DNA of 39,675 bases from Armatimonadota bacterium (GTDB taxonomy: Bacteria; Armatimonadota; JAAZEB01): contig JAAZEB010000202.1 of assembly GCA_012512505.1 (NCBI GenBank), positions 1-39,675 on the forward strand, written 5' to 3'. How positions within the stretch are numbered: position 1 is the first letter of the stretch; every line of letters begins with the position of its first letter. The translations under genes and the position numbers were made by a program. This document shows positions 1 to 7,428 of this stretch, one piece after another. The notes below the pieces were generated by a model. It was not told the origin of the DNA and did no database searches. It saw only the letters and a program-made list of their open reading frames with translations.

Positions 1-412
1 ACCTTGGAAATGGCCTCTTGCCACCCGCCTAGCTCTTGGACTAGCGACGGAGCCCCATTTTCAGGTCGTCTCGCCGGCCCCTGCCCCCAGTGCCAAAACG
101 GCCGATGGCGAAGGGCAGCCGGCCCGCCGCCCACTCCCGCCAGATCATGCGCCCGATTCCTGGACGCTCGCCCGACCCCGCCTGGCGGTCCTTCCATTAG
201 AATATTCTAATACTCTTCTAATCGATTCTTAATGATCGCGCGGTAGAATCAGACTAGAGGCTTCCGACCCTGGGATGGTGCTGTGCCTTGGCGAGCGGTG
301 GTAGCGCCGGCCTAGCACCCTGGCGTTTCGCACCGGAGCCAAGGCAGCCCATCCGACGAAACCAGACCGGAGGTCAACAAGCGGACACTACTGCTCCGAG
401 TGGAGGTGCTTT
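1..412. other. Upstream region of the pseudopilin gene, no gene seen
   Basis: I see no convincing coding region here; the short open frames have low-complexity Pro/Arg/Ala composition typical of high-GC noise. The notable part is an AT-rich island at about 196-249 in an otherwise GC-rich sequence. It holds a palindrome, 11-bp direct repeats and a -10-like hexamer, listed separately. The left edge may hold the end of a neighbouring gene, but nothing recognisable is visible. Confidence 0.6.
196..249 (+). promoter_or_regulatory. Putative activator-type promoter with 11-bp direct repeats
   Basis: A perfect 16-bp palindrome ATTAGAATATTCTAAT lies at 196-211. TTCTAAT occurs at 205-211 and again at 216-222, and TCTTAAT at 227-233, so three 7-mers share an exact 11-bp period. 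Ten bases after the last unit is TAGAAT (244-249), a good -10 hexamer with no recognisable -35. Direct repeats of one helical turn ending about 10 bp before a -10 are the known geometry of PhoB/OmpR-family class II activation. Here they would serve the pseudopilin gene at 413. The regulator is unknown; the assignment is inferred from geometry alone. Confidence 0.4.
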
Positions 413-1081
413 GTGAGAAGGAGAGAAGGCTTCACTCTGATTGAGCTGCTGGTTGTGATTGCGATCATCGCAATCCTGGCGGCGATCCTGTTCCCGGTGT
501 TCGCCCGGGCGCGCGAGAATGCCCGCAAGGCATCGTGCCAGAGCAACCTGAAGCAGCTCTCGTCGGCATTCCTGATGTACGTCCAGGACAACGACGAGAT
601 GTGGTACTCCTGGGCGTGTGGCTGCAACTACGTGCCGGGCAACCCGCACTGCTGGTATCCCCCGCTGCAGGCCTACATCAAGAGCACCGACGTCACCATC
701 TGCCCCTCGATCGGTAAGGTCGGCCGCTCTGCCCCCTGCGGCGCGGAGGTCACCACGCTGACCTACGGCATCAGCTATCTCCTGCGGCAGAACACCAGCA
801 TCGCCCAGTGGCAGCGGCCCGCCAGTTGCGTGTTGTTCGCGGACTCCGGCAACATCGAGAACGGACTGCTGTCGGAGTCTGGCTACGTCTCCAACTGCGG
901 GCCGGCAAATGGGCAGCCACTGGGAGATGCCTCTGAGAACTGGCCCAGCACCTGCCAGTGGCGCATCCTCTGGCGCGCCCGCGACCGACACAACGGCGGC
1001 CTCAACGTCTCCTACATGGACGGCCACGTGAAGTGGGAGAAGCTGGCGAACCTGGTGGACTACAGCATCTGGTCGCCATAG
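413..1081 (+). CDS. Type IV pilin-like (DUF1559-type) pseudopilin
   Basis: The 222-residue protein starts at a GTG with GGAGG (402-406) six bases upstream. It opens with a short basic leader and a class III prepilin site: cleavage between Gly6 and Phe7, with Glu at +5, then one hydrophobic helix to about residue 27. After the helix comes the [20 protein letters not shown] neck typical of the DUF1559 family. His193, nine residues and then Asp-Gly form the H-X9-DG motif near the C-terminus. Such proteins are very numerous in Armatimonadota and Planctomycetes and are thought to be exported through type II secretion/type IV pilus machinery; individual roles are unknown. Several Cys residues in the globular part could form disulfides. 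It is a single gene with a strong hairpin after the stop. Confidence 0.9.
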   Translation: MRRREGFTLIELLVVIAIIAILAAILFPVFARARENARKASCQSNLKQLSSAFLMYVQDNDEMWYSWACGCNYVPGNPHCWYPPLQAYIKSTDVTICPSIGKVGRSAPCGAEVTTLTYGISYLLRQNTSIAQWQRPASCVLFADSGNIENGLLSESGYVSNCGPANGQPLGDASENWPSTCQWRILWRARDRHNGGLNVSYMDGHVKWEKLANLVDYSIWSP

Positions 1082-1121
1082 CCCGGCGCCACGCTAGCGC
1101 GCCGAGAGGGCCAGAGAACAA

Positions 1122-1144
1122 GGGGGCGCCCGGTGGGCGCCCCC
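1122..1144. terminator. Strong hairpin between convergent genes
   Basis: GGGGGCGCCC (1122-1131) and GGGCGCCCCC (1135-1144) pair perfectly over 10 bp with a 3-base GGT loop. It lies between the convergent pseudopilin and DUF481 genes, so it could end transcription from both sides. There is no T-run on either strand, so it is not a textbook intrinsic terminator. Confidence 0.55.
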
Positions 1145-1166
1145 TGCCGCTCCGAGGGTTCTCGTC

Positions 1167-2201
1167 TCAGAAGGTGTAGCCGAGGGTGGTGCGAGTGCGG
1201 AAGTCGGAGGCTTTAACCCCTTCCGGGCGCGGGGTGTTGTTGTAATCGTGCGTGGCGGAAAGCCCGAGGCTAATGGCGCGGGTGAGCGGGAAGGAAAGCG
1301 TCAGGTCGCTGACCGCGCGCAGGGGATAAGGCGAGCGCACGCTGGGATGGACGGCCATGCTCAGGCTGAGGGTGGAGGCGTTCAGCACGCGCATCTGCGT
1401 CGCGGAGAAGAGGCGCACCGTCACGTCGTCGGTGGAGTTGAGGCGGCTGAACTTCTCCCAGACGTAGTTGCCACCCACCTCGACGTTCCAGGTGAACCGG
1501 GGCTGTTGCACCAGCCGGTAGCCCATCGACAGCGCGTGGTTCTGCCGCAGCATCAGCTTCTGCACGTCGTCTTGCTGAAGGATGGTATTGACCGAGAGGT
1601 AGCGCCGCCCTCCCTGGTTCCAGTTGAAGGTGACGCCACCACGCATCCGCGCCAGGTCTGGCTCCGTGCCGGTGCCGGTCTTCGTTTCGCCGCGCTCGGC
1701 CACAGCGGAGAAAAGCAACTCGGTGAGGGTGCTCTTGCGGCGCAGGTCGCCGGCCACCAGCCAGTCGTTGCGCTCCTTATTGCCGGTGATCCAGCCGAAG
1801 CCGAACTGCACGCCGCCCCGCCACTGAACCACCGGGGTCGGCTTCTCACCGCGCGGCAGTTCGGTGCTGATCAGGTTCACCTGGCGGATGTCTACGCCGC
1901 GCACCCCGTCGGCCGTTCGCACCTGCAGCGTGCCGCCCTCGATGCCGGCCAACACGCCCACGAGGACCTCGCCCCCTTCCGGGTAGACCGCCAAGTCCCC
2001 ATCACTGCGGATGTCGGTCACGTTTCCCCAATCTAGCTCCGCAATCCCCAGGTACTCCGTGCTAAACCGCAGTTTGTCGCGTCTCATTCCCAGGATGGTG
2101 CCGCTGAGGCGACTGTTGGCGCCGATCTGCACCTCGTCGGCGTGCAGTGCCGGCATCGCCAGCACCAGCAGCGCTGTGAGGCAGAGAACGCGTGATGCCA
2201 T
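1167..2201 (-). CDS. DUF481 family outer-membrane beta-barrel protein
   Basis: A 344-residue exported protein. The chosen ATG has GGGAG seven bases upstream; a longer frame to 2309 lacks this signal. Residues 1-21 are a signal peptide with cleavage after Ala-Leu-His-Ala. Residues about 22-130 resemble the beta-strand N-terminal part often found before DUF481 ('SRLSGTILGMRRDKLRFSTEY'). The rest is alternating aromatic/polar strands ending in Phe (GYTF), the usual end of an outer-membrane barrel. DUF481 includes E. coli YdiY; the function is not established. It implies a diderm envelope. It has its own near-consensus promoter about 190 bp upstream and appears monocistronic. Confidence 0.82.
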   Translation of the reverse strand: MASRVLCLTALLVLAMPALHADEVQIGANSRLSGTILGMRRDKLRFSTEYLGIAELDWGNVTDIRSDGDLAVYPEGGEVLVGVLAGIEGGTLQVRTADGVRGVDIRQVNLISTELPRGEKPTPVVQWRGGVQFGFGWITGNKERNDWLVAGDLRRKSTLTELLFSAVAERGETKTGTGTEPDLARMRGGVTFNWNQGGRRYLSVNTILQQDDVQKLMLRQNHALSMGYRLVQQPRFTWNVEVGGNYVWEKFSRLNSTDDVTVRLFSATQMRVLNASTLSLSMAVHPSVRSPYPLRAVSDLTLSFPLTRAISLGLSATHDYNNTPRPEGVKASDFRTRTTLGYTF

Positions 2202-2765
2202 ATTGCTGCTCCCTTCCGCGCGTGGGCAGCGGGCGGCCACGTCCGCTGGGGGCGCCGTTCCGAGGAGAGCGCCGGCAAGAGGTGCGTGATGCCCGCCAGT
2301 GCGGTCCAATGCGAGCGATGGGCGGCGGGGCCACCCGTGATCGGCCTGGACGCGAGCCAGGCGAGAGTAAGCGTCTGGCTGCTGCAGGCTACTATAACAC
2401 GCGCCTATCCCCTTGTCAAGCGCGTTGGCGCGGCGGTGGCGGTGGTCTAGGTTTAGCCCACGTTGCCTGCATCATCGTGTTTCAGGTTTCCCGCCAGCGG
2501 GCATCTAGCCCCTATGAGCGGACCCTACCAGAGGCGTGAAGGCGTCTGCAATCGCTCCTGAAACCGGGGCTCGCCGCAGCGGGAGGTCCGCACCGCCGCC
2601 GGCACCCAGGCGAGGGCACAGCGGCTCTTTGGGAGCTGCGCCGACCCAGCCACCGGCGCCGGACCGGCGTTCCGGGGCAGCAGCAGACGAAACCGTCCGA
2701 CCCCCCACAGGGATCGGTGCCAGACGAACGCGGATCGCGCAATCGGGAGGCGGGGACCAACGAAC
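2202..2765. other. Divergent intergenic region, no gene seen
   Basis: This 564-bp gap separates the divergent DUF481 and thioredoxin-TPR genes. The open frames crossing it are Arg/Pro/Gly-rich and antisense to, or extended from, the real genes, and none looks like a protein. The only clear signal is the DUF481 promoter at 2391-2419. I could not find a convincing promoter for the plus-strand gene. Confidence 0.55.
2391..2419 (-). promoter_or_regulatory. Sigma-70-type promoter for the DUF481 gene
   Basis: Reading the minus strand, TTGACA (2419-2414) is followed after exactly 17 bp by TATAGT (2396-2391). The -35 is a perfect match and the -10 is one base off TATAAT. It points to the DUF481 gene and predicts a leader of roughly 180 nt. 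Confidence 0.75.
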
Positions 2766-3620
2766 ATGCGACGAATGCGATGGATCGCGCCGTTGGCGGT
2801 GGCCGGCCTGTTGCTGGCCACTGCGGCGCGCGCAGAGCAGCTGCCCTGGCGGACTGATGTCAAAGAAGCGCTTGCTGAGGGAACCAGAGCCGACCGCCTG
2901 GTCATGCTCAGCTTCACCGATACGGATTGTGAGTGGTGCGACCGCATGGACAGCGAGACGCTGTCGAACGCGGACGTCGTGAAGGCGTGCGAGCGGGTCA
3001 TCCCGGTGCGGGTGGATGTGAACACGGCGCCGGAGCTGGCCCGGCAGTACGGCATCGAGGGCGTGCCTTCCTTCATCTTCGTGGAGGGCTCCGGGGATGA
3101 GGTTGGCCGCATCGTCGGCTTCTTGCCGGCGCCCATCTTCCTGGACCGCCTGCAGCAAGTGCTGGATGATCAGCAGAAGGTGGTCGACCTGCGCAAGCAG
3201 GTGTCCGAGAACCCCAACGACTACGAGGCAAAGGCCAACCTGGCGCGCATCTACATCGAGCGGCGTCAGGGCGACCTGGCCGCCCCCCTGGTGGATGCCC
3301 TGGCGGCGCTGCCCAAGGATGACGCGCCGGCAGACATGGCCGAGATGCTCCTGGGCACCGGCATCGCCTACGGCTCGCGCGGCAATAACGACCGCGCGCT
3401 GGTCTACCTGGAGAAGGTGATCCAGGGCTATCCGGGCACCGAGGAGGCGGAGTGGGCCCAGTTCTTCACCGGGCTGGCCCTCGGCCTCAAGGGAGAGCGT
3501 GAAGCGGCGATCCAGCAACTGGAGAAGGTGATCGCCACGGTAAAAAGCGAGGTGGTGCGCGAGCGCGCGCGCATGTTGCTCGAGCGCTTCCGCGAGGAGC
3601 CCGCGCCACCCAGCCTCTAG
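2766..3620 (+). CDS. Exported thioredoxin-fold protein with C-terminal TPR repeats
   Basis: A 284-residue protein with a signal peptide (1-23, cleavage after Ala-Arg-Ala). Residues about 28-140 form a thioredoxin-like domain of the Thioredoxin_7 type with the redox pair Cys55-Glu-Trp-Cys58 and the cis-proline Val-Pro101-Ser-Phe. A helical region follows, with TPR-like repeats from about 150 to 275. The Cys pair suggests a periplasmic disulfide reductase or oxidase; the TPR part would dock a client. The upstream Shine-Dalgarno is weak. It is convergent with the dehydrogenase gene, with a hairpin between the stops. The family assignment is firm, the substrate unknown. Confidence 0.85.
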   Translation: MRRMRWIAPLAVAGLLLATAARAEQLPWRTDVKEALAEGTRADRLVMLSFTDTDCEWCDRMDSETLSNADVVKACERVIPVRVDVNTAPELARQYGIEGVPSFIFVEGSGDEVGRIVGFLPAPIFLDRLQQVLDDQQKVVDLRKQVSENPNDYEAKANLARIYIERRQGDLAAPLVDALAALPKDDAPADMAEMLLGTGIAYGSRGNNDRALVYLEKVIQGYPGTEEAEWAQFFTGLALGLKGEREAAIQQLEKVIATVKSEVVRERARMLLERFREEPAPPSL

Positions 3621-3642
3621 CGAGAGCCAAGCGGCAAGCGTC

Positions 3643-3674
3643 GGGGCACGGGGGAGCTTCTTCCCTCGTGCCCC
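3643..3674. terminator. Bidirectional hairpin between convergent genes
   Basis: GGGGCACGGGGGA and TTCCCTCGTGCCCC pair over about 13 bp with one G-T wobble around a short loop. It sits 23 bases after the thioredoxin-TPR stop and 25 bases after the dehydrogenase stop on the other strand. No clear T-run follows. Confidence 0.6.
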
Positions 3675-3698
3675 GGCGGCCATTGTCGCGGGGGCCGG

Positions 3699-4748
3699 CT
3701 ACGCGGCAACGAGCGCTCGCTCGGCCGGCGCGGCATCGGCCGGCCCCCGCTCCAAGGCGGCAAGGATCGCCGCGGTGACCTGCGCCGTGGTCGCCTCGCC
3801 ACCCAGATCGCGCGTCTGGCAGGCCGGGTCGCCGAGGACGGTGTAGGTGGCCGCCTCGATGCGTGCCGCGGCCGCCTCTTCGCCCAGGTGACGCAGCATC
3901 AGCGCCGCCGAGAGGATGACCGCCGCCGGGTTGGCCAGGCCCTTGCCGGCAATGTCCGGCGCGCTGCCATGCACCGCCTCAAAGACGGCATAATCGCGTC
4001 CGTGGTTGGCGCCGGGTACCACTCCCAGGCCCCCCACCAGGCCGGCGCACAGGTCAGAGAGGATGTCGCCGTAAAGGTTCTCCATCAGCAGCACCTGGAA
4101 GCGGTGCGGGCGTGTCACCAGGTGCATCGCGGCCGCGTCGACGATCATCTCCTCGTAGTTGATGTCCGGGTAGCGGCGGGCCACGCGGCGCGCGCACTCC
4201 AGGAAAAGGCCGTCGGTCATCTTCATGATGTTGGCCTTGTGGATGGCAGTCACCCGGGTCCGCCCGGTAGCCAGGGCATAGGAGAAGGCGAACTCGGCGA
4301 TGCGCAGGCTGGCCTGCTCGGTGGTCACCTTCAGGCTCTCAACGACGCCGGGCACCACCAGGTGCTCGATCCCGGAGTAGAGCCCTTCGGTGTTCTCGCG
4401 GATGACCACCAGATCAACGTCGCGGAAGGGTGAGGGCACGCCGGCAATCGAACGCACCGGGCGTACGGAAGCGTAGAGGTCCAGCGCCCGCCGCAGGGCG
4501 ACGTTGGCACTGCTGAAGCCCCGCCCCACCGGGGTCGTGAGTGGGCCTTTGAGGGCCACGCGCGTCTCACGGATTGCCTCCAGCACCGGATCGGGCAGGC
4601 AGGTGCCGCACGCCTCGGCCGCGGCGGCCCCGGCAGCCATCTCCCGCCACCGGATATCCACGCCCGCGGCGGCCAACACCTCTCGCGCCGCCCCCGTCAC
4701 CTCCGGCCCGATGCCATCACCGGGGATCAACAGCACCTCGTGCGCCAT
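3699..4748 (-). CDS. NAD-dependent isocitrate dehydrogenase (IDH3-like)
   Basis: A 349-residue member of the isocitrate/isopropylmalate dehydrogenase family, which oxidatively decarboxylates isocitrate to 2-oxoglutarate. Visible features are the N-terminal LIPGDGIGPEV, the substrate loop Ser79-Ser80-Ala81-Asn82 with Arg86, the IRENTEGLYSGIEH block with Tyr124, Lys171 (HKANIMKMTDG), and the metal aspartates in NLYGDILSD (228, 232). The block HGSAPDIAG has Asp265-Ile266 where NADP enzymes have Lys-Tyr, so NAD is the likely cofactor. Similarity to mitochondrial IDH3 alpha is strong throughout, and no isopropylmalate-specific loop is seen. Homoisocitrate dehydrogenase is the main alternative. GGAGGAGG stands upstream of the ATG. 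With sdhCAB nearby it fits the TCA cycle. Confidence 0.85.
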   Translation of the reverse strand: MAHEVLLIPGDGIGPEVTGAAREVLAAAGVDIRWREMAAGAAAAEACGTCLPDPVLEAIRETRVALKGPLTTPVGRGFSSANVALRRALDLYASVRPVRSIAGVPSPFRDVDLVVIRENTEGLYSGIEHLVVPGVVESLKVTTEQASLRIAEFAFSYALATGRTRVTAIHKANIMKMTDGLFLECARRVARRYPDINYEEMIVDAAAMHLVTRPHRFQVLLMENLYGDILSDLCAGLVGGLGVVPGANHGRDYAVFEAVHGSAPDIAGKGLANPAAVILSAALMLRHLGEEAAAARIEAATYTVLGDPACQTRDLGGEATTAQVTAAILAALERGPADAAPAERALVAA

Positions 4749-4860
4749 CGGTCACTCCTCCTCCCCCGCGCGACCGCGGCTCCGGCCGGCCGGGTGGCTC
4801 GCGGGCCTGCGGTCCGTCATTACAACACCACCGGACGGCCGGACGTTCCCGCAGCCGGCA

Positions 4861-4900
4861 GGTCGGATCGCCGGCGTCCCGCCGGCCGCCGTAGGAGGCG
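4861..4900 (+). repeat. Dispersed repeat R2, copy 1
   Basis: This begins GGTCGGATC and contains GCCGGCG (4870-4876), TCC and CGCCGGC (4880-4886), a perfect 7-bp hairpin, then GCCGTAGGAGGCG. It matches copy 2 (56 bp downstream) almost base for base. It lies between the isocitrate dehydrogenase start and the thiL stop. Confidence 0.7.
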
Positions 4901-4916
4901 CACACCCCCGCCGATG

Positions 4917-4966
4917 GGTCGGATCGCCGGCGTCCCGCCGGCCCGCCGTAGGAGACGTTTCCTACG
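4917..4966 (+). repeat. Dispersed repeat R2, copy 2, with second palindrome
   Basis: This carries the same GGTCGGATC plus GCCGGCG-TCC-CGCCGGC hairpin as copy 1. It then has CGTAGGAGACGTTTCCTACG (4947-4966), a 20-base near-perfect palindrome with one wobble. The palindromic part recurs at 12864-12887 beside repeat R1. Confidence 0.7.
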
Positions 4967-5021
4967 CCAAGCACGCGGCCGTCGGAGGGCTCGTGCCGTG
5001 GACCGGCGGTGATGGGGCTAC

Positions 5022-6032
5022 TCAGGTGGGGAAGTGCTGGAAGCCGGCGCCGGGAAGCGGGCAGCGCGTTCCGTCAGGCTGGAGGAGGGTGAAGCCCTGG
5101 GGCACCACGCGGCCGATCGGCACCGCGGATGTGCCTGTGGCCGCGATGGCAGCGCGGACATCTGAGACACGGTGGGGCGCCACGGCGAGCAGCAACTCGT
5201 AGTCCTCCCCACCACTGAGCGCCAGGGCGAGCGGATCGAGGCCAAGGCACGCCGCGGCCTCGCGGCAGGCCGGGGAGAGGGGAATGGCGGCAGCGTCGAT
5301 CTCGGCGCCGACCCCGCTCTCCTCGCCGATGTGGCGCACGTCGCTCGCCAGGCCATCGCTGAGGTCGATCAAGGCGGTGAGCCCGCCCGTGACAGCCGCG
5401 GCGCGCGCCTCGGCCACGCGCGGCCAGGGCCGACGATGCGCCTGAAGCACCGCTTCGGGCACCCGCGCCACCGCCGCCGGGCCGGCCTGGAGGGCAGCGC
5501 AGCCCGCCGCCGAATCGCCGAGGGTGCTGGTGACCAGGAGCACGTCACCCGGGCGCGCGCCCGCGCGCGTGGCCATCTGCTCCGGCGCCACGTCGCCGAT
5601 GGCGGTCACGGCAATCACCTGCCCGCCGCGCGCGCGCACAGTATCGCCCCCGGCTAGCCGCACCCCGAAGTGGGTCGCCAGCTCCTGCATGCCGGCGTAC
5701 AGCTCCTCCACGGTCGCCACCGCCGTCTCCTTTTCCAGGGCGACGCAGGCCAGGGCAAAACAAGGCTCGGCAGCCATGGCGGCGCAGTCGCTCAGGTTTA
5801 CCGCCAGCGATTTCCAACCCAGGTCGCGCGCGCTCATCCAGTCGCGGCGGAAGTGGACCTCTTCCACCAGCATGTCGGCGGTCGCGATCAGCAGGCGGCC
5901 CGGCGCGGGCCGGAAGGCCGCCGCGTCGTCGCCGATCCCCAGGACGATGCCGGAGGCGTCGCCCTCTCGCCCGCCGATCAGCCGCGCCAGGCGCGCGATC
6001 AACCCAAACTCACCCACTTCCGAAAGCCGCAT
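5022..6032 (-). CDS. thiL: Thiamine-monophosphate kinase
   Basis: A 336-residue ATP-dependent kinase that converts thiamine phosphate to thiamine diphosphate, the last step of cofactor synthesis. It opens with GEFGLIARL and the metal-binding LGIGDDAA (Gly-Asp-Asp at 34-36). Next come the strand TADMLVEEVHF, the Ala-Val-Asn-Leu-Ser-Asp-Cys-Ala-Ala-Met helix, and AGGDTVR in the middle. The C-terminal half has LIDLSDGLASD and LSGGEDYELL, both diagnostic for ThiL in the PurM/SelD-like superfamily. Length is normal. The Shine-Dalgarno before this ATG is poor, but no better in-frame start is visible. It stands alone, with R2 repeats downstream. TPP feeds 2-oxo-acid dehydrogenases. Confidence 0.92.
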   Translation of the reverse strand: MRLSEVGEFGLIARLARLIGGREGDASGIVLGIGDDAAAFRPAPGRLLIATADMLVEEVHFRRDWMSARDLGWKSLAVNLSDCAAMAAEPCFALACVALEKETAVATVEELYAGMQELATHFGVRLAGGDTVRARGGQVIAVTAIGDVAPEQMATRAGARPGDVLLVTSTLGDSAAGCAALQAGPAAVARVPEAVLQAHRRPWPRVAEARAAAVTGGLTALIDLSDGLASDVRHIGEESGVGAEIDAAAIPLSPACREAAACLGLDPLALALSGGEDYELLLAVAPHRVSDVRAAIAATGTSAVPIGRVVPQGFTLLQPDGTRCPLPGAGFQHFPT

Positions 6033-6334
6033 AGTCCGCTGTCATTCCCCTGGTGTCGGACGAACTCGCCGCCGGGCAGGCCGGCTGTCACTCTGTTCGC
6101 GGCGGGCCGGCGGCGGCCCTGCCACGCCCGGACGCCCTTCCAGCCCCCGAGCGGTCTCCACCGCGCCGCCTGACGCTGTGACCGGAACCGGCGGACCGAA
6201 TGCCCGCTCCGAACGGGATGGAGCGCGGCGCGGCCACGGCGGGTTCGCTGGCGGCCCGGCAAAGGCAGGAGGAACCGCGAAGGAGAGACCGGCGGCCGAC
6301 CACCCTGCTCGCGGCGTGGCGGTTCACCGCTGGA
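6033..6334. other. Intergenic stretch, nothing recognised
   Basis: A 302-bp gap between thiL and the small downstream-oriented gene. Frames crossing it give Arg/Gly/Ala-rich peptides without family character. I see no strong hairpin or consensus promoter, although thiL must be transcribed from here or from further upstream. Confidence 0.5.
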
Positions 6335-6565
6335 TCAGGGGTCGGTAGGGGGGCAGGGGGGCGCTTCGGCGGCGCTATCGGGAACCTGGGTGAGGACGGC
6401 GCAGGCCTCCTCGATCAGGGCCAGGCGCTCCTCCTCGGTGGCTGGCGAGCGGGGCACCCGCCCCTCGCCGGCCAGGGTGATCCCGCGCAGGAGCCGCTGC
6501 AGCATCAGAACCTCGGCATCCGTGAGCTGGTCCACCAGTTGATGGACTTCCTCCCTCACCGTCAT
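6335..6565 (-). CDS. Small hypothetical protein, antitoxin-like helix
   Basis: A 76-residue acidic protein from an ATG preceded by AGAGGGA at a suitable distance; the frame extends upstream but without a ribosome site. The N-terminal TVREEVHQLVDQLTDAEVL forms an amphipathic helix like those opening many small antitoxin-like or DUF2281-like proteins. The middle has EEERLALIEEAC, and the last ten residues are Pro-rich. No partner toxin gene is adjacent, so an antitoxin role is only a resemblance. It lies 118 bp downstream of sdhB in the same orientation and may be the tail of that transcript. Confidence 0.5.
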   Translation of the reverse strand: MTVREEVHQLVDQLTDAEVLMLQRLLRGITLAGEGRVPRSPATEEERLALIEEACAVLTQVPDSAAEAPPCPPTDP

Positions 6566-6683
6566 GGCAGTCCCTCTTACCCCAAACGAGCCCACCTGAT
6601 GGAGGCAGGTCGCGGGGTGCGCCCGGCGTCCGTGGCGTCGTTCGCGGACGGCTCCGAACGCGGCGCGGCGAGGGGGTACCCGC

Positions 6684-7427
6684 TTACTTGCGAACGGTGG
6701 CCCGCAGATGCTCCCGGTTGAGGCGGGCGATGTTGACGAGCGAGATCCCTTTGGGGCACTCCGCCTCACACTCGCCCTCGTTGGAGCAGTGGCCGAAGCC
6801 GGCCGCGTCCATGGCAGCCACCATTGCCAGGGCGCGGCGCTCGCGCTCCGGCTCGCCCTGCGGCAGCAGCGCCAGGTGCGAGATCTTCGCGCTGACGAAG
6901 AGCACCGCCGAGGCGTTCTTGCAGGTGGCCACGCACGCCCCGCACCCGATGCACGCCGCCGCGTCCATCGCCGCCTCCGCGTTCGGCTTCGGCACCGGGA
7001 TCGTGTTCGCCTCCGGGGCGCTCCCGGTGTTTACCGAGATGAAGCCCCCCGCCTGGATGATCTTGTCGAACGCCGAGCGGGCAACCACCAGGTCCTTCAC
7101 CACCGGGAAGGCGCGGGCGCGGAACGGCTCGATGACGATGGTGTCGCCGTGGTGGAACTTGCGCATGTAGAGCTGGCAGGTGGTGATCCCCTGCCCCGGG
7201 CCGTGCGGGCGACCGTTGATCATGCAGCCGCAGCTCCCGCAGATCCCTTCCCGGCAGTCGTGGTCAAAAGCAATCGGCTCCTCGCCCTGGGCCTCCAACC
7301 GGCTGTTGACGATGTCGAGCATTTCGAGGAAGGAGGCATCCTCGGGGATCCCCTTGGCCTCGTAGGTGACCAGCCGGCCCTTCTCCTTCGGCCCGGCCTG
7401 CCGCCAGACCTTCAGCGTCAAGTCCAT
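6684..7427 (-). CDS. sdhB: Succinate dehydrogenase iron-sulfur subunit
   Basis: A 247-residue electron-transfer subunit. The plant-ferredoxin-type N-terminal domain has Cys58, Cys63, Cys66 and Cys84 for [2Fe-2S]. The C-terminal bacterial ferredoxin domain has Cys159-x2-Cys162-x2-Cys165 with Cys169, and Cys214, Cys220, Cys224, for [4Fe-4S] and [3Fe-4S] clusters. It passes electrons from the SdhA flavin to quinone through the SdhC haems. The start lies one base after the sdhA stop, with GAGGAG inside the end of sdhA, so translation is probably coupled. The order C-A-B and the sequence resemble the Bacillus/Bacteroidetes-type complex, which works with a single large membrane subunit. Confidence 0.95.
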   Translation of the reverse strand: MDLTLKVWRQAGPKEKGRLVTYEAKGIPEDASFLEMLDIVNSRLEAQGEEPIAFDHDCREGICGSCGCMINGRPHGPGQGITTCQLYMRKFHHGDTIVIEPFRARAFPVVKDLVVARSAFDKIIQAGGFISVNTGSAPEANTIPVPKPNAEAAMDAAACIGCGACVATCKNASAVLFVSAKISHLALLPQGEPERERRALAMVAAMDAAGFGHCSNEGECEAECPKGISLVNIARLNREHLRATVRK

Positions 7428-7428
7428 T

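Noticed and set aside
4-210. 68-codon frame at the left edge
   Set aside because: Pro/Arg-rich, no ribosome site, no recognisable family.
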